A stretch of DNA of 64,000 nucleotides from Turnera subulata (Eukaryota > Streptophyta > Magnoliopsida > Malpighiales > Passifloraceae): the NCBI GenBank assembly GCA_028386065.3, contig JAKUCV010000869.1, forward strand, positions 79,900 to 143,899, read 5' to 3'. This document shows, piece after piece, positions 1 to 10,542 of this stretch. Numbering within the stretch: the first letter of the stretch is position 1; the number at the start of each line of letters is the position of its first letter. A model generated the notes under the pieces. That model saw only the letters and a program-made list of their open reading frames with translations. It was not told the DNA's origin and searched no databases. The translations under genes and the position numbers were made by a program.

Positions 1-60
1 CTCTAGCAGCATTAAGCTCCCCCTGAAGAAAAGGTCTTTGATAGGCTCATCAGCTGGTAG

Positions 61-146
61 CAGGTCACCATGTGCTGAAAATACACCCAAGTTGTCTATG
101 GTACAGGTCACCATGTGCTGAAAATACACCCAAGTTGTCTATGGTA
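61..146. repeat. Tandem duplication, 43 bp x 2
   Basis: Positions 61-103 and 104-146 are the same 43-bp sequence, with no difference that I can see. It lies just past the stop codon of the GTE gene on the minus strand, so it probably falls in its 3' untranslated region. Confidence 0.9.
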
Positions 147-155
147 CAAGGTTCA

Positions 156-2635
156 CTAAGGCTTTTTACTCTTTTTCTTTGCAGTTTTAGCCAGAGCATC
201 ACAAATCTCTCTTTTACGCTTGTTGTTGTTGGTGGTGGTGTTATTGGTGGCGTTATTGTTATTTTCACCCGTGCTTGCTGCAGTTTTGCCCTGGGCTTCA
301 AGGGCATCCTTCACGAAAAATTTTAACCTCCAAAGGGTGGATTCACTCTGTGACAAGAAGCAGGAACTTGTACTTTTTAATATGATATTTTTGAAGCTGG
401 TACTGCAAAAATTTCGATATGCAAGAAGGAAGAAGTATAAAAATGATACGAATAATGACCTGCGCATCAATGTCAAGGTCCACCTCTTCTGCTGTTGCTT
501 GAAAACCAGGATTACCTTGAGCAACAATCTCTAATGCTTTCGTTAGATCTTCTGGAGTCAATTTCGTGAGAGCCACTCCAAGCTTTCTTTTTTCCTCGGT
601 TGATATTTTCCTGAAAATAGGATTTTGGGAGCTAACTTTAGTTGCTGTCCGGAATCAAAATGCAAAATCATTAAACTTCATGCGGCACAATGATGGCTTT
701 CTGTTATTTCAAGATTATACAAAAGTTAAAACTGCTTACAGGTACTTCCACTAAACTAATAAAAGCAACTAGCCATTAGTACGACTTCCTTTATAGATAT
801 GAACATCGTGCAAAGTTGAAATTGAATTATCAAAGAACCCAGTATACAGCACTTGGAAAAATCAATATACTTCTACATTGACCAGGATCAACCACATTCA
901 ATATACCTAAAAATAACTGTCTTCCGCAGCTGCAGTATTCACATCATTAATTAAGTCTAAAAAACAAACCTGCACTTGTGAACAACCATTTCTCTAAGTT
1001 CTTCCAGATGCATATCAACCTCATAGAGCTGCCAAAAGGTCAATGCACTGAGTTAGGAGAATGTTTCACCCATACTGTACTTGAAAGATCAAGAAGCACA
1101 TTTTGGAATTCAAGGTGCCCTTAGCAAGACTAATTTCAGCATGCTTAATGAGAACTTTAATTACCCTGACTTCTTCTTTTCAATTGTTTATCCTCGGAAC
1201 TTCAAAGATTTAACATACCTCATTACTTATATCTCTAGCCATTCTAGCATGTGCCGCCTCCTGAGCAAGCTGCATATCCAATTGAGCCTCTGCTTCCTCC
1301 TCTTCTCGTCTTTTCTCCTAAACATACAATGTTTTCCAAATCATAAATGAACTATGCGAGTAACAGCACTGCCACAGAAACTTGATAATGCATACCTCTT
1401 CCGTGACTTTAGGCAGAAATTGAAGCCACTTCTCCTCAAACTTTGCCAACAAGGTTTTGGCCATGACATGAACATCACTTCTTTCATCATTATATTTCAT
1501 CGCATTCTTGAAAACTAACCTCACATCTGCGCATATCTCCCTTACATTCTTATATCCAGCACCATCCTTTGCCTCCATTTGATTTTTTATTGTGCTGAAA
1601 TCCATGGGCTTGTCAATAACCTATCGAGCACCATGTATTCAAAAACAAAATCAACATGAAACTGGCAGACCAAAACAACCAACAAACAAAAGGTATAAAT
1701 CTAAAGCACAGATCAACCCCTCAACTTTTTTTGCCAAGAAGCTTCACCATCCGCACACGTATTCAAAATCCTAAGCAACTCACACATTTTAAAACAGTTT
1801 ATGAACCCCAACATCACCAAGTCAGCATATCTCAAACCAACAAAAACACCATTCCCGCATATTTATTTCCAATTTTTCCTACGCCACACCAACAATCTAA
1901 TTTGGCTCTGCGATATACACACACTTTCAAGAATCAATAAAATTCTAAGCAGTGCCATGCAGCAAGACCAGAATTGCAGGCAGAAACACAGTTGCAGTAA
2001 TACCTCGTAGTAGTCATCCAACCCAAGGCCTTTGACATCAACCGGTTGCATAAACGGCCACGCCCATTTGTGCTGCGTGAGCTGAAAACAAAAAAGATTA
2101 TAGATACAGTAAGAACGCTGTTGCAGAACGAGGTCCATCAAGCACAAACCAATCACCTAAATTTTGATTCTTTTTCATCTTTAACCAAAGGGAAAGAGAG
2201 GTGAAAAGGATTAGCAGAGAAGGGAATCACCTGGCGTAAGATAGTGCCAAAATGGCGCATGAGGTCTTGCATTCGCTTGGCAGCGGCGGCTTCCCGCCGC
2301 GCCGCGTCCTGCTGCTGCCTCCTAATGCTAGGCACCTGCCTCTCTTTCTCTTTCTCCTTCTCCTTGTCCTTTCCAGATTGCTGCTGCTGTTGCTGCTTCT
2401 TGCTGGTGCTCGCGTAGAACTGCTCCACATCCTTCACTCTTTGTTCCAACTACATACACACAAAATCACAATCACAATGTGGTTGTGTATCTGTTGGCTA
2501 GCTAGCTTTACAAATCAAACCCACAAAGCAAAAGAAAATCTTTCTCTTGATTTTTGTTACCTTGTCGACTTTGAGGAAGATTTCATCCACGCTTTGCTTG
2601 AAACCCTCCACTTCCGCGTCAATTATTCCTTCCAT
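156..2635 (-). CDS. GTE: GTE-family bromodomain/NET protein (GTE1/GTE6-like), 8 exons
   Basis: Predicted nuclear reader of acetylated histones acting in transcription control. Exons in reading order: 2635-2561, 2449-2231, 2081-2004, 1620-1396, 1317-1219, 1028-970, 610-460, 347-156. All junctions are GT-AG and join in frame to give 365 aa, close to the roughly 370-390 aa I recall for Arabidopsis GTE6 and GTE1. Residues 20-50 form a charged, partly coiled-coil N-terminus with a short poly-Gln run. The bromodomain spans about 82-197, with the ZA-loop segment WAWPFMQPVD and the acetyl-lysine-binding Asn in KYND (residue 168). An acidic/Ala-rich helix follows at 200-225. A NET-like domain spans about 250-315 (LTPEDLTKALEIV, then LDIDAQ). 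The tail is Asn/Thr-rich and then Lys-rich (KKKSKK), likely a nuclear-localisation signal. The start is the first ATG of the terminal exon, and the LEQRVKDVE heptad continues straight across intron 1. The family is well supported; which GTE member is uncertain. Confidence 0.93.
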
Positions 2636-3614
2636 TATTATTGTACAACAACAACACAAGGCCACCACCGTTTGTGTTATTTAGAGAGACCCTCACAATT
2701 TTCCTTTCGGTTGCTGCTGCTGCTCCTGCTCCCCGTGGGCAGTTGTGGGTGGACAGTGGGGCGGCGGATGTTTTGTTCTTGTTTTTTTTAGCCACTTCCG
2801 GGTGTTTCCGTCTGTTAACTAACGTTTCTGTCTTTAAATTTCCTTGTTTTTGTCTGTCTGTTACCTCGCAACTCTCTTTTTTCGATCAAAAAGTAAAACA
2901 AAATATTAATTTCCTTGCTGAATAAAGATTACATAATAATTCATTAATTTGTACCTTAAAAGGCCAATATGGGCTGGGTAATTGTGATGTACAAACTGTT
3001 ACTAGGCCTGATTTAACTTTTTTTCTTTTAACCCAAACCCATTTTGGACAAGTTTGGGTTCGGTAAGTTGTAGTAGGCAAAGACGGGTGCAAATTACTAG
3101 GCCTGTTTCAGGATTATAAAGATTCTGCTTTCTTTTTACAGGCTACGATTAGGAGTAGGACTTAGACAGGGATTCTGCTCCTGTTTTATGATCATAAACC
3201 AAGCCGTTGAAAAGCAAATGATTAAGGCCGATTTTGACAGGCTTTTAATTAGTTCCCGTGACAAAGGGTTACGGTTGAAGACTATTTTGACATGGCTGGG
3301 CTGTCGGATCACTAGCAAAACTGTTGATTTAAATTGACTTAATCAAAAAGCTAATTACAATACGTGGTGTAGGTACACGCCTACACGTGTATCATTAGCA
3401 TTCGCTTCTTTTTTTTTGGCTAGTACTAGAAGGTAAGAAAAGTTGCAAACAAATACTAGTAAGCTTGCATCACCGGAAAAAGATAAACTCTTAATTAATT
3501 TGACTAACAGAGATATCCTCATCCCCCTAGGAAATTCTAGGCTTATTACATGTATTATACGTTCCTTAAAGAAAGACAAAAGCCCAAGTTTCTGCAGGAT
3601 ATATATTATTGATA
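2636..3614. other. Intergenic, GTE 5' flank
   Basis: No gene recognised. The first 150 bp or so upstream of the GTE start (minus strand) should hold its 5' leader and promoter, but I see no clear TATA box. The rest is AT-rich without coding signature. Confidence 0.6.
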
Positions 3615-4316
3615 TCATATGGCCGGCATGCAGCCAAGGAAAGCCCTTGATAACAACCCAAAAGAACGTGTCCTGTACTTCAATGGCCTGAGTTGGGTCT
3701 TGTGATGATTTCCTCTTCCTCCGCCTTTAGCAGCGGCGGCAACCACCACCTCCCCTTTATCTGGAAACATTGGTGCTGGTACCCGAAGGCGACTCTGTCT
3801 TCTCTTTATATCACTAAGTTCCATCTCTTGTGGTATTCTTGCCAATCCGATCAACGTCGACGTCTTCTGCTTCTTACCACTGTTCAATGACTCGAACCGG
3901 CAACTCCCGCCGGCGGTTGCATGTGGCAATGGAGGTGGTTTCTCGAAATGAAACGACTGTGACCTGCCGGGTTTGTTTGACAACTTAGTTAAGCTGGTTA
4001 AAGCTGAAAAAGAGTCTGTTCTTTTGTGATGATCAGGAAAAGTAGTGGGTTTGATATGAGCTCCTGCAGATTCTCGAGTAGTACTCTTCAGGTTCATGAT
4101 TTTTCCGCAGAAGATGATGGTGTCTTGTTCTGTATGGATTGCTCCTCGTGGGTTGGGAGTTGGGTTGAACTCAAAGGAGTTTCTGCTTGAAACATAGCTC
4201 TGGTGCTCTTTATCTAGATCAAGTGGAAGGTCAAATGATAAGGAGAAATCATCTTCAAATTCTTCACTGCAGTATTCCTGATGAGCTACAGCAGTAATGG
4301 TAGCCTGTTTCTCCAT
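3615..4316 (-). CDS. Uncharacterised plant protein, 233 aa, paralogue of the 61752-62516 gene
   Basis: Single-exon frame. I chose the ATG at 4316 because the 14 codons upstream (from 4358) are hydrophobic leader-like sequence, and the MEKQATITAV start matches the layout of the paralogue at 61.7 kb. The protein is acidic at the N-terminus (EEFEDDFSLSFDLPLD), has a short block NSFEFNP, then DTIIFCGKIM (about residue 60-85), a Ser/Lys-rich middle, the block EMELSDIKRRQSR followed by PAPMFP, and the C-terminal AFLGCMPAI. The same blocks occur in the same order in the other gene, so these are probably the functional parts. There is no signal peptide, membrane segment or enzyme motif. Basic patches plus short conserved peptides suggest a regulatory or adaptor protein, but I do not recognise the family. 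A TATA-like stretch lies at 4364-4373. Confidence 0.82.
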   Translation of the reverse strand: MEKQATITAVAHQEYCSEEFEDDFSLSFDLPLDLDKEHQSYVSSRNSFEFNPTPNPRGAIHTEQDTIIFCGKIMNLKSTTRESAGAHIKPTTFPDHHKRTDSFSALTSLTKLSNKPGRSQSFHFEKPPPLPHATAGGSCRFESLNSGKKQKTSTLIGLARIPQEMELSDIKRRQSRLRVPAPMFPDKGEVVVAAAAKGGGRGNHHKTQLRPLKYRTRSFGLLSRAFLGCMPAI

Positions 4317-4431
4317 TCTTAGGAGCGATAGATAGATAGAGAGACAGAAAGAAGACAATGTGAAGTATATAGTGGGTTACCAAAAATGATTACTGTGTGT
4401 ATATAATATATATACAAGACTGAGCATATTA

Positions 4432-4499
4432 CACACCACACACAAAGGTCAAGAAGCTTAAGAGAATATCACACACACCACACAAAGGTCAAGAAGCTT
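4432..4499. repeat. Upstream direct repeat with W-box-like core
   Basis: A 19-bp core (CACAAAGGTCAAGAAGCTT) occurs at 4441-4459 and 4481-4499, each preceded by a CA-rich run; period 40 bp. It lies 125-185 bp upstream of the 3615-4316 gene. The minus-strand reading contains TTGACC, a W-box-type core, so it may be regulatory. The repeat is seen; the function is inferred. Confidence 0.6.
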
Positions 4500-5413
4500 C
4501 CTTTTTAGTTGAACTTTCCTGTGTTGATTGTTCACTTTTTGATATTTAGTTTTGGTCGTCTTACGTACGTAGAGGAACCGCTTCTAGAACAACTTGGTAT
4601 TACGTATTCATATTTGTGTGAGATGATGACAAAGTAGTCACGGGAAGAAGGTGACAGAAGAGTAGCAAGACATGAGTTAATTACTTGAAGAAAAAGAGTG
4701 CAGCAAGTAATTATAATTGTAAATTGGCTTTCTAATTTTCTTCATTTTGACGCTTCTATCAGCTGGATTGGATACATAGTGTAAGGATTTTTCAAGCTGG
4801 AGGATTTCTAGAAAGGGGAGGATGATCTGTTTGTGATTATGATTTCTTAATCTCCTCCATTTGTTCAAGTTAATTAGATAGGCCAAATTAGTCACAGCGG
4901 ATAAGAAAGAAATTGACGCGTGACTGTGACATCGAAAAGGAAGCCTTTACATGGATTCAACGAAAAGGTAAGGAAAATGTTGCAATGCGTGATTAATTAT
5001 GATTAATAATGGTGAAGTTGTGGTTATTAGCTACATCAGGAAAATGAACTAACAGAGTAAATTATTGTGGCTTGACAAGGAAAGGGAAGAAAAACAAAAG
5101 TTGGGTCTGTTAGGGTTGAAAGAGCGCGTGGACTTTTAAATATTAAAACAAATTATTCAATCTTCTGTGAAAATGATTTTTTCTTTTTTTTTAATAATTC
5201 CACAAGTAAGATTATAAATATTATCCTTAAATAGGTTTTACAAGATTAACCATAAAATGCAACCGGCCTTTACACCACTTCTGAGTGTCCAAAAGTCAAT
5301 AAAAAAATACAATCTGAGAGTGGAGAGGAGGAATGAAATCACTTGATACAAATAAAATTATATGTTCCTTGTTTCAAAAAAAAAAAAGAAAAAGAATTAG
5401 TATGTTTTCAAGC
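4500..5413. other. Intergenic, AT-rich
   Basis: About 0.9 kb without a recognisable gene or mobile element. Confidence 0.6.
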
Positions 5414-5640
5414 TTAAAACTCAAGCAAGGCCCATATTAAGTTGGTCTTTCCACTTTATAGTAGCCCAGTGTACAACTGGGCCATACTAAAAAACGGGAA
5501 AAAGTAACCCAAGCATTCCGAGAATTAAAACTCAAGCAAGGCCCATAGTAAGTTGGTATTTCCTCTTTACGGCCCAGTGTTCCATCTGGGCCATACTAAA
5601 ATGCGAAAAAGAGTAACCCAAATAAAGGGGCATTCCGAGA
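5414..5640. repeat. Imperfect tandem duplication of the tRNA-Pro 3' end and downstream flank
   Basis: Two diverged copies, 5414-5524 and 5525-5640 (period about 111-117 bp), share the AAACTCAAGCAAGGCCCAT and GGGCCATACTAAAA blocks. Each ends in ATTCCGAGAATT, the last 12 or so bases of the tRNA T-arm/acceptor. The outer copy therefore holds a 3' scrap of a tRNA gene at 5514-5527. Confidence 0.75.
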
Positions 5641-5698
5641 ATTGAACTCGGGACCTCTCGCACCCTAAGCGAGAATCATACCACTAGACCAAATGCCC
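5627..5698 (-). tRNA. tRNA-Pro(AGG): tRNA-Pro (anticodon AGG)
   Basis: 72 nt on the minus strand. Acceptor stem GGGCATT pairs with AATGCCC, discriminator C. The anticodon stem CTCGC/GCGAG encloses loop TTAGGGT, giving anticodon AGG. The B-box region GTTCAATTC deviates at one base from the usual GTTCGATTC. A T-run downstream on the same strand (5604-5609) can serve as the RNA polymerase III terminator. Confidence 0.95.
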
Positions 5699-5829
5699 GT
5701 TTTGCTTACATGCAAATAAATAAGGATGAAATCCTACAAAACACTAAAAAAAACCCTTAAAACCATCACACTTCACTCGCTTCATGGTTGTGTCGTCTCT
5801 TCGCTGAAATCATTTGGAGAAGAAAAGAA

Positions 5830-7892
5830 ATGGCAAGAGCAGCTCTCTTCCACTTGCTCCGATCCCAATCCAAACAACTCTGCCCTTCTACCTTCCGCTC
5901 CTCCGGTTAGTCTCCCTCTTCACTTTCCTTGCTTCTTACTCTCTATCTCTATTTTTCGTTCGCTTATGTTTCATTAGGGTTTTACTTTCAGGTTTGCACT
6001 CTACAACCCCAGTAGCCAACTTAGAATTTAATATCAAAATCTCATCTTTTGATATGGGTTTGCTCTTTCATTTCACATATATCCTGCTGCCCCCTTTTTC
6101 CCACCTTATCTATGATCCTTTATGACCCTTTTGGAAATATCTGTATATTCTGTGTTTCTGGGGTTGTTGTTTGATGGATTTTGTATTCAGATCGAGACCA
6201 GATTAGAATTGAGAAGAATGTAAGCGACTCTTAATTGCTGTTACCTCTGTGTTCTCAAGTTTGGTGATTTTGTATGTTGTAACATCTTGTTGTGCTCTAA
6301 TATTAAATTTTGTGGGGAATTAAGTGCAGAAAAGGGTTGTGAGTTGAAAAATGTTGTAGGTGAAGTTATTTATGAGGACTTGCCTGCTTTGATTTCTCGT
6401 TGCAGCGAAAGTTGTCTGATGTGCTTATCTGTGTCAGCGTGGGCTATTTTTTTCTTGGTTATTTGTGATACCATTGCTGTGTACAAGTCGTTATCAGGTT
6501 GTGATAAATCAATAAGCGTTTCTTTCCCCCTACCTTTGCCACTTCATTTACACTGCATCTGTTAACGTGACTTGATGCTCGTTGATTTAATTTTATTCAC
6601 CAGCATTGTTTTCTTGTCCATTGTCAATCTGGTTTTCTTAACAGTACTATTTTGCACAATTGGTCCACGGTGTTGTCCATGGTGAGCAATGATAGCTGTG
6701 TCATTTTCTTTTTCGTCTATCTAATGTTACAGCTGAACTCTGTTCTCATTTAACAAGAAGCGAAACTTCTGTCTCTTCTGATTTGGTAGTCCTCTAATCT
6801 GGCTTGACAAACTGTGAGCTCTAAAACGATTTCTTATATCAAGATGTGGCATGTTCTGTATCGTTGGGTCTGTTTTCTACTATTTGCTATTTCATGCTTG
6901 CCTTTTGTAAATTCAATCCTCTATTTCCTCCTGATGATGAAGCAAAATCTTTATGATCATGACAATTTCTACAATCTACATTTAATTTAATTTATTCTCA
7001 GTAGTCAATTGGGTAAAGCTTTAAAACTTTTTCTATTCTGATTGTTAGCCTTATTGAAGAGTTACTTTATGATCTACACTGTGAACTACCTTAGGAAACT
7101 CCATCTTATGTATATGCATTTATAAACCACTGATCAAGTATTATGCATTTGATCAATACTGTTTGTTAAAGGTGCATGAATTCATAGATTAGTTTTGTTT
7201 TTTTTTGTTGTATGATCGATCTTCTTCCTGTCATAGGCTATCATCCCCGTACATTTGGCACGTATTTGAGCTGTAATAGTTCAAGGTACACATTTGAACA
7301 TGACAGTCAGGTCGCTAGTGCTCAGAGGAGATGGATGTCTCAAGCTTCAACAACAGAGGAGGACAACCGAATAAGCATTGGACCACGGAAAGGAAAAGAA
7401 GGAGATGATGGTGAAAAGGATACTGGAGTGGTTTATTATGGTCCAATCTCATCTACCATCAAGAAAGTAAAGATGCTCTCCCTTTCAACTTGCTGTCTCT
7501 CTGTGTCCCTGGGTCCTGTCATAACTTTTATGACGTCTCAAGATTCAAATGTGATCTTGAAGGGTGCGGTTGCATCTTCTGTGATATTTTTCAGCGCCTC
7601 AACCACTGCTGCACTGCACTGGTTTGTTAGTCCTTACATTCACAAGCTTAGGTGGCAGCCTGGATCAGACAGCTTTGAGGTGGAGATGATGTCCTGGCTG
7701 GCCACATACATTCCCAAGACAATCAAGTTCGCTGATATTCAACCACCGCAGACAAACCGACCTTTTGTTACCTTTAAGGCCAATGGGAACTACTACTTTG
7801 TTGACTCGGAGCACTGTCACAACAAGGCATTGTTGGCTAGGCTGACCCCGCAGAAGCCTCCTGCTCACGAGTCCGCTTTGAAAAACTTGTGA
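5830..7892 (+). CDS. TMEM70-family mitochondrial inner-membrane protein, 2 exons
   Basis: Exon 1 5830-5905 and exon 2 7237-7892 are separated by a 1.33-kb GT-AG intron and join in frame to give 243 aa. The N-terminus (MARAALFHLLRSQSK) is Arg/Ser/Leu-rich without acids, a typical mitochondrial presequence. A charged linker precedes VVYYGPISSTIKKVK (about 90-105), followed by two membrane segments at about 105-125 and 130-158. A matrix-type tail then carries EMMSWLATYIPKT and PFVTFKANGNYYFVD. This two-helix hairpin with the Y-x-G-x-I start is the TMEM70/TMEM186/TMEM223 pattern. Animal TMEM70 assists assembly of ATP synthase and complex I; the plant role is inferred. Another small exon inside the long intron cannot be excluded. 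A truncated duplicate lies at 31.35 kb. Confidence 0.88.
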
Positions 7893-9125
7893 TCCTGGGG
7901 AGAGTTATTGCGACACTGACGGTGCTGGATCCTGTTAAATTTCGTGTGATAAGCCAGTCTTCTTTGAACCTCTTGGCAAAGTTTTAGGTTTACCTTCCTT
8001 TTGAAAGAAGTATTTGACAGGACGGCCAATTTTTGAGTCGATGAAGCAGAAAAGCATCTTTAATTTCAGGTTTTTATGCGTTAATGTTGAATAATTCAGA
8101 TGATAACTAGCCACTTGCTTTATTACCTTCTTAAGGATGTTGGATCTTTCATTTCGTGGAATCTGTTGGCAGTGGCACCGTTCTTGGTTTTCCCAAGAAA
8201 TACTAGTGAATGTTCGATTATTGCAAGCAGAAGAGAAAAGCATCCTTACGAGTTTTGTATGTGCAGACTAAATTATCCCCTTATACAGTTGTGAAACCAT
8301 GGGTATCTTTTTTTGGAAAAAACATGCAACTACTTGAATTAAACCAGACTATCCGGGGTTACATTTGAGCGGCTGCATTTAGCAACAAGGCAACCATGTA
8401 GGATTCGGTTGAACTTCTAACCATGTTGAGCAACTACGATCCAATCTTGTCTAGGAATGGCCTTATATATTCTAGTAGCGATAAATGCTCATATCGTCCT
8501 GGTTATCCGTTTCTACTATCAATCAATTGTATAATGTGTTAGGCTCCATGGTGCCTTTTCAGTTAGTAAATCCGCCGCTACAGAGTTTGTTTAATGACTA
8601 AGATCCAATCTTGGTCTAGGAATTGTTGCCGTATACATCCTAGTAGTGTGATAAGTGCTCACATCGTCTTGGTTACCCGTGTATTTCTACAATCAATTGA
8701 GGAGTAATGTTTAGGCTCCAGGCTACACAGAGTGCAACATAATTGCCAACAATTCAGCATGAAGGAAAGAATACCCGTGAATGAATCCTTGTTGCCAATT
8801 GCCCGCAAGTGAGCAAATAAGACCAAACGGCCCCTGCTGGATGGGTGTCACAATTGGCCACCTTCGTCATATTCTCTCGTAACCAAGAGTAAGCAAAGCA
8901 AAGAATGCGACTCGATGATTAAGATTGGTTGCGTGTTGACTCCATGCGAGGGCATTCCCATGGCGAAACTTCATGCTTTCGAAGTTTCATGATGGTATAA
9001 TGAATACAATACAAATACAAATACAATACCCCCAACAATTACTTCCGCTGTGAAAAATTAACCGGAGGTTTTATTATAAATTGTTTCAATTTGAAGAGTT
9101 AAATTGAGGTCTAAAACAATGGAAG
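6794..9125 (+). repeat. Segmental duplication, source copy (TMEM70 intron to eEF1A flank)
   Basis: From within the TMEM70 intron (about 6794) through exon 2 and 1.2 kb of 3' flank, the sequence recurs at 31346-33060 in the same orientation. The second copy has two internal deletions. 7893-9125 holds no gene of its own; it is the TMEM70 3' untranslated region and intergenic DNA, ending at an eEF1A remnant. Intron sequence is shared, so this was a DNA-level duplication, not retroposition. Confidence 0.9.
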
Positions 9126-9130
9126 CTCGA

Positions 9131-9260
9131 AGCATTCACTTGCCACCCTTCTTGGCAGCGGATTTGGTCACCTTGGCATCGGAGGTGGCACCTGCCTCTT
9201 CGCGAACTTCTCTGACAAAGCGCGGGCTTGCAGAGGCAGCAGCCTGCATGCTCAGACTCA
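9131..9260 (-). pseudogene. eEF1A remnant (last codons only)
   Basis: 9134-9182 reads, on the minus strand, as the extreme C-terminus of eEF1A ([13 protein letters not shown] and stop), almost base for base like 33711-33751. The homology then fades and the rest of the gene is absent. It sits in the same place relative to TMEM70 as the complete eEF1A copy at 33.7 kb does to the TMEM70 duplicate, so it marks a lost gene copy. Confidence 0.85.
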
Positions 9261-9657
9261 GTAGGGGTACCTACTAGTAGTAGTACTACCTGCCACCACG
9301 AATCAACTAGTAGTACATTATTTTTTTTATTATTTTTTATTTTTTTGACTTGAGAGCCAATCCATAACATTTCACTCACCCTACACAAGCATTATTACAA
9401 CATAATCATCATAATTAAAAATTATACGGGATATTTAAACACTATGCATATAATAAAATCGGAAAGTAGTGGATAAACTTTATGCGCAAAAGAAATTGCA
9501 AAGAGGTGGTCACGATTCATTAACAAATTAACAACAAAGATATCCTGTACAATATTAATATTCTTAATTAAACTCGACCAACACAAAAACAATTTAAGGT
9601 ACTAACTCAACCCCAAAATTGTAAGGAAAAGGCAAGACTGTGGCTTCCTTAACTGGA
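9261..9657. other. Intergenic
   Basis: About 0.4 kb, AT-rich, no feature recognised. Confidence 0.6.
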
Positions 9658-10542
9658 CTAGGATTTATCGATTAGCAGCTCCAAGATCCCGACGATAGCG
9701 GCATCCGTGTACTCATCCGACCCAAATGACACATTATCAGGAGATGCCAAGCACACCTTACATATATGCTCCCAGTTATGGATCCAACCCCACATCCAAT
9801 CTTGAAAAAGTTGAGGAGAGCCCTTCTTTGCTGTAAAATACTTTTTGAGATTTTTGAACCGGTTGCACTCGCACACAAGAAGCAGCACAGGCAGTAGATG
9901 CCCTTTTATCATCGATAGGGTTCTTCCATGGAACTTTCCCTCCTCATTAGCTTTCACATCAGACAAGTCTACCACACCCTCCTGGAGATCTTTGAAGCCA
10001 ATCTTGGTCTTGCACATCACCCTGTACCCACCCCCTATCTGCAAGTAGTTTCCCTCAAACCCAAGTTAAAGGCCCGTTCGATACCTTCAAAAATCTCTTG
10101 TAGATCAGAAAAATAAAACCACCCATTTTTGTTCCCAAAAGCAATAAGATAAGAGTTACCCCTCTTCAACCGATAGATCGATCACCCATTTCCCAGCCCA
10201 CCTAAATTTGGCGTCCACCACGTGTATTTCGTTTCCGGTGTGTTGACGGGGTAGAACTGGCAGCTTCTTCACGAAAGTTGCTATCTTTCTGCTCGGATCT
10301 GCTGCGCCTCCTTCCAGTTGCCCAGCCTCCTTGACCGGCTCTTCGGCGGTGATGAAAACGTCTCGGGCTTTTAGTGCCTTCTTAAGCTCTTTCAGTACCG
10401 ACCCCAAGACTGTGTGGCGAGTGAGGGTGAACCGGATAACTGCATCGACGATTATCTCCACCCGGCCTCCTTTTCTATGGATGCTTTTGGTTTTGTGGAG
10501 GGCTGATGGTTTAGGGGCTCGGCGATGGTTCTTCTTCGCCAT
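9658..10542 (-). pseudogene. Ribosome-inactivating-protein-like (rRNA N-glycosidase) relic, frame-disrupted
   Basis: Two open blocks in the same frame, 10542-10156 and about 10077-9658, are separated by roughly 80 bp whose RIP-like reading lies in another frame and which is closed by stops in the first, so the frame appears shifted out and back. The blocks together follow RIP order. An N-terminal beta-rich part comes first, then a YLIAF-type strand, a GNY motif, and a helix with E-x-x-R (ECNRF), the usual active-site pair. A Trp-rich segment follows where RIPs carry the conserved active-site Trp. RIPs depurinate the sarcin-ricin loop of 28S rRNA. There is no signal peptide; the N-terminus is Lys/Arg-rich, which suggests a cytosolic or chimeric jasmonate-type RIP or a 5' truncation. 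An alternative is a short GT-AG intron between the blocks, but the intervening bases also look RIP-like, so disruption is favoured. Family assignment is moderate. Confidence 0.5.

Noticed and set aside
2252..2791. 179-codon plus-strand frame rich in Leu
   Set aside because: Opposite strand of GTE exons 1-2 (poly-Gln and Lys/Glu region); Leu-richness is the complement of those codons.
10050..10159. A GT-AG intron joining the two RIP-like blocks
   Set aside because: Possible by splice letters alone, but the interval itself reads as RIP-like in another frame, so a frame disruption is the better explanation; not fully excluded.
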